Assembly (NCBI GenBank): GCA_031769625.1
Contig: JAUIMM010000016.1
Span: 13,303,501 to 13,367,500 of the forward strand
Length of the DNA stretch: 64,000 nt
Source of the DNA: Taudactylus pleione
Taxonomy: Eukaryota; Chordata; Amphibia; Anura; Myobatrachidae
Reading direction: 5' to 3'
Part shown: positions 56,144 to 64,000 of the stretch, piece by piece
Layout: every line of letters begins with the position of its first letter
Position numbering within the stretch: the first letter of the stretch is position 1
The notes under the pieces: generated by a model
Database searches by the model: none
The model's input: the letters and a program-made list of their open reading frames with translations, nothing else
Told to the model about the DNA's origin: nothing
Program-made: the position numbers and the translations under genes

Positions 56144-56741
56144 CTTGATCATTAGCATTAGAAGTTGACCATCTGTAAGAGATATGTTTTTGAAACAGGT
56201 ATATCTGGAGATGTGGCCTATTCACAATAGTCTAGACTTTAATTAACTGCAGATCAATAATCTCCCTGCTTCTTACCTCATTTTATCTAATCAGAAGAAG
56301 CCACATCTTCATCAGGCATGCCACACTTGCATGCTTGAAAATAGCCACAGACTCTGGTTCAGGCCCTTTATTCCACAATGTTCATATTATGAATATTCTG
56401 AATATAATATTAAGAGCTCTTAAAGCAACAATAGTAGTTTTCTGATAACACTGCAAAAAGACAAATCCAGATAATTCCCTTAGTAATTTATGTTTGATGA
56501 TTACCAAGCAGTGGCATGGGACAATGCAAGCAACATAAGAATGTGAGGAGAAACAAGCCAATACTTTGCAATAATAAGGCTAGATAATATATGTATTTTA
56601 AGAAATTACAGCATGCATTGCTCACTTCAGTGGACTGTTATACTCAAAAATTCTTAGTTTGACACTGAAATGCACAAAAGCTTTATATGATCATGCCTAA
56701 GTAATATAAGGGCAATGCCATGTCCGAGAATTAAACAGTAA

Positions 56742-56987
56742 GGGCCAAATGCAATAGGGTGAGAGTTTAGAAAGTGTGACAGTTTAGCAGTAAACTCTCA
56801 CACTTTTTAAACTCGGCCAATGTAATCCGAGTCCGAGAATAGGCAAACTCGCATATTTTTAGACTTAAAAAACTCTCACGATTTAAACTCTCATCCAGAT
56901 GTTTTAACATTTTGAAAATAAAACTCAACCAATGTGAGAGTTTACTGCTAAACTCTCATATTTTCTAAACTCCATTACATTTAGCCC
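56742..56987. mobile_element. Harbinger B-type MITE, copy 2
   Basis: Ends GGGCCAAATGCAATAGGGTG and complement CATTACATTTAGCCC, flanked by TA. Internal GTTTAGCAGTAAACTCTCAC and complements as in 23402-23628. Its ends are almost those of Harbinger B (33764). Confidence 0.82.
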
Positions 56988-58254
56988 TATGACTGTCTAG
57001 ATATATCGATATACTATTGTTTTTAGTCTTGTGAAGGCTAAGGGTATAGTTTGTGGCAACATAAATGTGCGAAAGTGTCTGTATTAGGTCAATTGCAAGA
57101 GCACAGCAAAGTGCATCAAAGTCACAGCAAACAACAAATCAGCAGTTGAGACAGTGAGAATAATATGTTAGCTACAATTAGCCTGACAGAGGATATTTAA
57201 ACACCTACAAGCAGCACCTCTTCCTTTTAGCAGGAGAGGCTATAAATGAGGCTTCTATAGTGATTATTAAATGGGAAGTTAACGGCTTATCGGTGGCAGC
57301 CTTTTATCCTGCAGCATACTTTCTCCCATTAGTGGATTGTTCTAAACCATACAAGATGGAAACCCTTGCAGTATAAATTAAGGTGTATTCTCCCTGGGCA
57401 ATGGCACACTTCAAGAAAAGGAATGGAGATCTAGTACCATTTGATGAAGCAAGAATCGGCCTCTTGTATTTAATGTGACCAACTTGGAGGTGATGTTTGT
57501 GAAAGCTGCAAAATGGACCCACACATGGACGTTCTTCTACTGAAAGTCCTGGTAAGGGACTATTCCATCCAAATATCCAAGGCATCAGATTGGAGAACAA
57601 ACTGTTGACTGAAGTCTAGATACTTACCTAAATTATATGAACAGTTTGAATCCAATATTCAGGATCCTACCATTTTGTACTCTGCAATGGTAAAAATCTC
57701 CTGTCACAACTGTTTACATCATAATAATTCTGACATCCTTATGACAGTAGCTTCTTATTTGATGCCAGTAGTATACAGAACCTCTTTCTTATTTCCTTAA
57801 GCTTTCTGAAGGAAGCTGAACACTACTTGGGCATTGGCTGAGACCCAGAACAGAGGTGCAAAGTTTAACATGACAGTGGTTTTCATAGTTTTCACCAGAG
57901 ACCCATGCAGGTCGGGGTCCTTTGCTTGGGTTTTCCTGTACTGAAAGCTGACAATTGAATCTCTGGGAAGGAACCAAACTAGGCTAACCAGGATGGAACC
58001 GATGGTATAAGATATTGGGCTGGAACTGATGGTGTAGGATATCGAACTGGAACCGATGGTGCATAATATTAGACTGCACCATGTGGTTTGTGACATCACC
58101 TATATAATCACCCAGTGACGGATTCCAATCACTGGACCTGCTGACAAAAATGACAGAGTATGTACCATGGTAAAGAAAAAGTTCTTGTAATCAATCCAGT
58201 AGATTGTACAGTACAATACATATGCAATTGTATATGTCTGGGAAGTGTACATGC
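56988..58254. other. Unassigned; a short tandem repeat at 57990-58075
   Basis: No recognised gene; a 98-codon minus-strand frame at 57304-57600 has no domain I can name. 57990-58075 holds three ~28-bp units with GGAAC(C/T)GATGGTG. Confidence 0.4.
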
Positions 58255-58700
58255 TTGAGCCAGATGCTGCGATCGGGACTGCGATCGCAGTGATCACACA
58301 GACCCATCGCAGAGTGATTGACAAGAAGTGCTGTACTTGGGTGGTGACAGGGGTGTGGTCGGGCGAATGCAGGCATGTCAGTGCTTTTCAACGGCGTTGC
58401 ATGGGCATACATAAATTATCCACTGCTATACCAGACAAAGCCTGATGTCTAATAGCATGCGCTGAAGTTAGCAATTCCTGAGTGAGGTCTGTCCTGTCGT
58501 AACTGTGCATTTGGGTCCAATGTTGTTACCAATTATTTTGCTATGTTGCCAGAATATACGGATATGAGTAAGGGGAAGTGGGCGTCCTTATGCTAGGCTG
58601 TGATCGCAATGCGATTGCAGACATATGCATATCACCGCTGATATTAGCAACTGTGTTGCATGCATTTGAGCAGAATAGCGATCCTTGCTGAATCAGGCCC
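58255..58700. mobile_element. MITE with CTGATTCAGCAAGGATCGC ends, truncated copy
   Basis: Same family as 21424-21892: shared GATCGGGACTG(C/T)GATCGCAG, ACATAAATTATCCACTGCTA and TTAGCAATT(C/T)CTGAGT. The right end GATCCTTGCTGAATCAGGCC is well kept; about 90 bp of the left end are lost. Confidence 0.75.
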
Positions 58701-59139
58701 AGCGTTCAAAAGCTACAATGGGATGGTCAGAGGAATGTCAGTGACTAATACAGAGAAACTCATATTTGAAAGCTGCATATTTGGGAAACAGGTCGTCAGC
58801 CATTTCCAAAGTCAATAAGTAGAGCTACAGCACCACCATAGATAGTTACATTCAGTGTGTGGTCCAATGGAATTAAAGTCTATTAGTTGATACAGATACT
58901 TTGTGATAATTATAGATAACTCAATGAGAATGACACGTGTACTTCATAAAAGAAAAATCTCAAGTGACAAAGAAAAATGCGGATTACCAGAGACTTGTAG
59001 AAAACCAGATTGTAGATATATTTGGATATATAAGTCTAAAATGAAATATGCATTCTAAAACACTATCTACTGCCAACTGCATTCTTTTTGTTCTCCTCTT
59101 TTCTTTATGTCAAGTTTTGTTTATTGATAATAATATACG
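58701..59139. other. Unassigned AT-rich DNA
   Basis: Nothing I can support. Confidence 0.4.
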
Positions 59140-60359
59140 TTTTCTAAATAAAGTTAACTTTACAACTGCATGATCCCTTATGGAACACGGAAGTGTACCG
59201 CTGGAATGCATGAAGGCTGTTGTTAATGCACACTAAAGACCAGCTAATAAGCTAGAGTGAAATGCGGAAGTGTACCGCAGGAACGCATGAAGGCGTGGAG
59301 GCAATCAGAAACTCCTTTAGAGACTATCACATGGCCCCTTTCCATAATGAGGCTTGGATACATACCTACATCGCATGCGCATAGTGCCGATCCCCGTGAT
59401 AAAAACCGGGTGAGTATAAAAAAAGATCCACACTTCTGAGGAAGCCGCTTAATGTACAAAAAGACAGAGAAATGCGTAAAGGTTTGTGCTACTAAAAACC
59501 AGCTGGTATACGTCATTTATATATCTCCTAGGAGAATTGTGAGTACAGGACTGATTAAGAGGCAGAGGACTTTTTTCAGTCTGCATATGGAACGTATTGA
59601 GATGACTATTAGCTCTTGAATGAATATGAATAACAATGAAAGTTTCATCACTTGATATGCACGCATGCTTATTCGAATACGAACACTATTTGCAAAAATT
59701 AACAGCTTTCTGCAGTAATATAACAAGAGCTTTTTATTCTCTGCAAACAATACTGACGCTTTTCTGTCTTTTAATTACAGTAGACTGCTTGCCTGTCTCA
59801 CTACTAACTTCAGCTGAAAGTCATTTGAATTATAGCAGCTTTATACCATTGAAATTGGAGCTTTGGGCTGACTCAACCTCTAAAGTGGAGGAGCTATAAG
59901 TGGTATATGGGAGTAAAAGATTAAAAGTACTCATACACTTTGAATTATTAAAACAGATCCGGACTGATTTTTGTACAAATTTTTTGAATGTTCCTTATGC
60001 TGTATTAAGTAGATATACCGGCCGGTGTAACATCAGTATTTATTGTTTTATTTTTAATTATTTGATTTATATTGGTTTTATTAGGTTTTATATTCATATT
60101 TCAATAAATTGTCTTGTCTATTAGCACTGTCTACACTTTTGCATATGTCTGTTTTCTGCATAGGGCTAAGCAAAACCTATCCTTGATAGCAGCTGTGGAT
60201 AAGCATATTTTAACCCCCCAATTAGTGTAACCTCTATAGGATTAAAATAGGGCGCTAAGTCTTTTTTCTTTTTTACTATTTTAGTGTGTTTGCTTTGACT
60301 AGGCTGCCTTTTTTATCCAACCATGTCACCACATAAATGTATAGTAGATCATATGGAAA

Positions 60360-63300
60360 GGAGGAATCAATATCCTAAAGGTAAATTTCCTGTATGATGT
60401 ATAGAAGGTGAAGATAATAACATAGCTGATATGCATAGGTTGTTCAATAAATTGGAAAATCTGTGTATCACTGAAACTAGACACTGGTGGGACCAGATCA
60501 CTCTTCAAAAACATTTGGATGGTGATCTGATCTCCAAAGGTCTAAAGGTTCTAGAAACCTCCACATTTATAAAGTATACAAAATGTATGGATAACTGGAA
60601 TAATACCTTGAACATATGCTCCAAAAATCTAATGAAACTAATAATTAAGTACAGAGAGGAACGTGTTAATGAGATACAAATAGAGAGAGAGAAAACTTAT
60701 AATTTGCTGAAGGCATTTGAATGGAGCCAAGAGTATAAAGAGAGAGATTTAAAGGTTAACCAGAAGATAGAGGATTATGAAGAGCTACTCAGATCAAGAG
60801 AAGAACATATGGTATGATGGATAAAAATGTGAAAGACTACGAAAGAGCAAGATACACAATTATAATAGATCAGGTAGAACAATAACTGAGCCCATCATGC
60901 ATATGTTAAATATGATGAAAAAAAATGAAAATAGATATAAACCCACCTATCAGGATAAATCAAAGAGAGAGAAAGAATATAGAACTACTAAAAATAAAAC
61001 ACAAAATAGTTCTGTTTATGAGGGAAGATTGAGAAAGAACAGCTATTATAAAGATTTCTCACACAAAAACAGATTTGAAGTGTTAGAACATTATGGATCA
61101 CCTAGAGGTAGAAATTATACATCAGAATTAAATCCTAAAATATTTCCTAAACCTTCAGAAACTGTGGAGGAATACGAACAATCTCCTCATAATCATGTTT
61201 TTTTTAGAGACACACAGAAACTACAACAGGTCCTTCAGGACAACACCAAAAGGTCAGAAAAGAGGCAGAACAAGGACATCGAGGCACCAGAGAGGAAGAA
61301 GAAAACAATATAAATAAAAAATGTACGCATAAGATAAAAACTACAGGGAAGGGTGTTTTTAATCTTTCATCCAAGAATTAAACTCTTGATGAAATAAACC
61401 TCTTAGAAAAGGGTCTAAATTTTGCCCCTGTTTCCAAACCAAACTTGTTTAGTCTCTTTGTTGACCTTAACTATTACGTTAGGACCCTATGTCGAAAGCA
61501 TTTCTTTGCTATAAAAGCGATAAAAGGGATTTTGCAAGATAACAGACCTATTATACTTGATAAGGAAGATGATGAAATTGTAGACACCTTACAATCCTTA
61601 CAGACGAATAGATGGGAATAGTGAGAGGGTAAAAATATTCAATTATGAAAAAGGATTATTCAGGAACAAATCAGACTTTTATCCATTACAATTTAAATGG
61701 CAATATATAAAGAGCTTCTATAAAACTACACTGGATCATTTTTAAGAATATGTGCGAATGAGCAGAAAAGAAACAAATAAGAGACATAGGGGCCTCTTCA
61801 CCATCGAAGGCCCTCTGGCCTCCCCTGATGACGTTTTTAGCTCAATGCGAGGGGAAGCCTGACACCAGAGCAATTGCTCCAGTGAGGGGACAACTGCTCC
61901 AAAAAGTAGTTGTCCCCGATGTAGCTGTGTTACTTACCTGCTCCCCATCATACTGGCAATGCATGCGTGACCTTGGGTCACGCATGCACAAAGCCAACCG
62001 GGAGGGAGTGTGGAGGTGGCAGAGTGATCCACTCATATCCCTCTTTGCATCCCCAGAAGTGCATCCCCAGAAGTCCTCCCCATAGGAAGGAGTGGGGATC
62101 CGAGAACAAGCGCCGTCTGAAGATGGCGCTTGTTTTCGGCAGCAAACTTCGAAAACTTTCAGTTTTTGGAGTTTGCTGAATACCGGGGGGTCCTTTCGGA
62201 ACCCTAATGATGAATTACCCGGTAACTTAAAAATGTGCATAGTTACCGGGCCATTTATTGATTGATGAATAGGCCCCAATTTGAGTTATGGGGAAAGAAA
62301 GGCTATAAAATGTCTATATGCAGATATAGATATTATTATCAAACCTGCAGATAAGGGTGGTGGGGTTGTCATTTTGGATACTGTGGATTATATCACAGAA
62401 GCAATTGGACAACTTAACAATGAGCAGTTCTATAGGAAAATAAGCGACAACCCCACCACCCTATTTCAAAAACAACTGAGAGTGCTGTTAGAGGAAGCAT
62501 TGGCTGAGAGTGTAATAACCAAGGAAACTTTACACTTTTAGTTAATTCCCACCCTATAATACAACTTTTTATTTTTTACCTAAGATACACAAGTAACTCG
62601 TATCATCGTCATATAGTCCAATTATTTCAGGAGTGGGTTCACTTACTAATTATCTGTCTTTTTTCGTTGATTATTTTTACAAGGTCACGTAACTAAGTTA
62701 AGATCTTATATAAAAAATATGCTGCATTTTCTAAATCTGATTAATACAGTAATATGGCAACAGGATATCACCCGCTAACTTGCACATAGAATAGCTCTAT
62801 TCTAACATCTCACACAATCTGGGTATTAGTGCAGTGGACTATTACCTAAAAAAGGATGAAAATTTGTCAAAAACTTCATGGGACTTCATATATTAAGATA
62901 TTTTTAATTTATTTTATCACATAATATTATTTGATAAACAATTTTATTTACAGACAGTGGGGATTGCCATGGGGGCTAGGTTCACCCCAAGCTTCACCAA
63001 CCAATACATGTGGCTCTTCAAGGAACAACATGTGGGGGGGCGGGTTCGGGAGGAGCCTTGTCCTATATGGCAGATATATAGACAACCTTTTTATTATTTG
63101 GAATGGGTATATACAGTCACTGAGAGTTCAAATCACAATAAGTTTGGTTTAAAATTCACTTCTTATAGCAAAAATTCAATAAATTTTTTGGATATTGTAC
63201 TCTCTGTTAAAAATAATGTTTTGATCATGGTAAAATTTTATTAAAACAGTTGATCAAAGCAGATTTCTAAATTATAAGAGCTCACATGACAAAGGATGGA

Positions 63301-63996
63301 AAAATAACATCCCAAAGAGCCAACTTTTATAAATAAGACGTAATTGCTCATCAATTGCAAAATTTAAGATACAAGCTGGTGATCTTATGACATCACTTTC
63401 AGAGCAGGGATAACCTAAGAATATTCTGAGACAGGCATATAGGGAGGATAGAAAAATACTACTCCAAGAAAGAAATGAAAAGAAATATAAAGATATTGAA
63501 ATAAGAGAACACTCCATGTCTTGGGAAATCAAGAAAATTATTAAGAAAAACACTCCATTACTTTTACTGGATCATTTTCTTAAACAAGAAATTAATCCAG
63601 TGGGAGAGGTAATCTTCAGAAAAAAAGATTAACAAAAGGTAAGAGAACATTTACGGCTTCCAAACAAACCTGTAGGATTCTCATGTGGCACATGCCCACA
63701 GGTTGCGAAGAAAAATATAGATTTTATCTCAAATGAAAATAAGGAGTGTTTTAAAATCAAACAATTCATGAATTTCTCTTCTTCCTTCATGATCTACCTC
63801 ATCATATGTGGATGCAGTAGACAATATGTCAGAAGAACAACTAGGTCCCTACACACATTTTATGGAGCATCGTAGAAACATCCTAAAAGGTATAAAGACA
63901 TATCCACTTTCAAAACATGATGCCCATTGCCAAAAGTCAAATTTAAAAGATCTAAAAGTAAAGGCAGTAGAACAGATAAAAACTACATGTTGCTGA
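60360..63996 (+). pseudogene. Penelope-like reverse transcriptase/GIY-YIG protein (copy C, frameshifted)
   Basis: 60431-60817: a helical, charged N-terminal stretch (LFNKLENLCI, HLDGDLISKGLKVLE, KLIIKYREERVNEI). 60897-61313: Lys/Arg-rich linker. After the MITE: IIKPADKGGGVVILD (62340-62385), FYFLPKIH (about 62560), ISGVGSLTNYLS (62625-62655), VGIAMGARFTPSFTN (62950-63000) and the active-site GRYIDNLFIIW (63070-63100), where the second Asp of YxDD is Asn. Near the end the GIY-YIG endonuclease is seen as MIYLIICGCSRQYVRRTTRS (63789-63850). Many stops and frameshifts; inactive. Confidence 0.82.
61789..62277. mobile_element. MITE inside PLE copy C
   Basis: 489 bp, ends GGGGCCTCTTCACCATCG and complement GATGAATAGGCCCC. 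It contains short perfect hairpins, e.g. GCATGCGTGACC with its complement around TTG (about 61961-61987). Separates the PLE linker region from the IIKPADKGG motif. No clear duplication. Confidence 0.72.
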
Positions 63997-64000
63997 CACG

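Larger units (their letters stand above)
59140..64000 (+). mobile_element. Penelope-like element, copy C (runs off the window)
   Basis: Upstream region with two direct copies of CGGAAGTGTACCGC (59185 and 59265, about 79 bp apart), a hammerhead-like CTGAGGAAGCCGC...GAGAAATGCG (59436-59480), then PLE coding remnants from 60430 to the end. A MITE (61789-62277) interrupts the coding part. The 3' end lies beyond the window. Confidence 0.78.

Noticed and set aside
57304..57600. Possible host exon (98 codons, minus strand)
   Set aside because: No recognisable domain, no clear splice sites, and it lies among repeats; kept as unassigned.

Overview
This is a host-gene-free, transposon-saturated window from a large vertebrate genome. 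An anuran amphibian is the best guess. That is inferred from the mix of PIF/Harbinger, hAT, mariner, L1/Tx1-like and L2 LINEs, Penelope-like elements (PLEs), a tRNA-derived SINE with an L2-type tail, and many fold-back MITEs. I recognised no host protein gene, rRNA or tRNA gene and no CRISPR array. Nearly all long open frames belong to mobile elements or are shadows of them.

Layout. 1-1942: 3' part of a Harbinger element (family A, copy 1). 1943-5569: mostly unassigned AT-rich DNA. About 5570-16010: an L1-like LINE (minus strand) split at 8085-15604 by a 7.5-kb Penelope-like composite; an imperfect ~19-20-bp target duplication is visible in the L1 ORF2 codons on both sides. 16.0-20.9 kb: hairpin, 29-bp tandem repeat, mariner 5' fragment and TTAGGG-like array. 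20.9-33.5 kb: SINEs, hAT and Harbinger MITEs, a decayed Harbinger C transposase broken by a MITE and by a ~1.5-kb fold-back, and a 541-bp MITE built of successive hairpins.

33764-50613 is a nest. An old Harbinger (family B) has been opened by a 4.0-kb hAT element (8-bp target duplication), by a complete 7.6-kb Harbinger A copy (3-bp TTA duplication), by a family-A MITE and by a TTAGGG-rich MITE. 53.6-55.9 kb is an L2-like LINE fragment. 55.9-58.7 kb holds MITEs. 59.1-64.0 kb is another decayed PLE, itself broken by a MITE and running off the end of the window.

The most interesting object is Harbinger A copy 2 (39075-46693). It has matching termini, a TTA duplication, an intact two-exon DDE transposase (393 codons) and, unusually, two different intact Myb/SANT-like genes rather than one. 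One lies tail-to-tail and the other head-to-head with the transposase. A 48-bp minisatellite sits between the head-to-head pair. A MITE has landed inside the first 5' splice site of one Myb gene, and the other Myb gene carries an 87-nt intron that is open in frame in both copies. Canonical Harbingers encode a transposase plus one Myb-like protein needed for nuclear import and DNA targeting, so a three-gene version would be a real variant.
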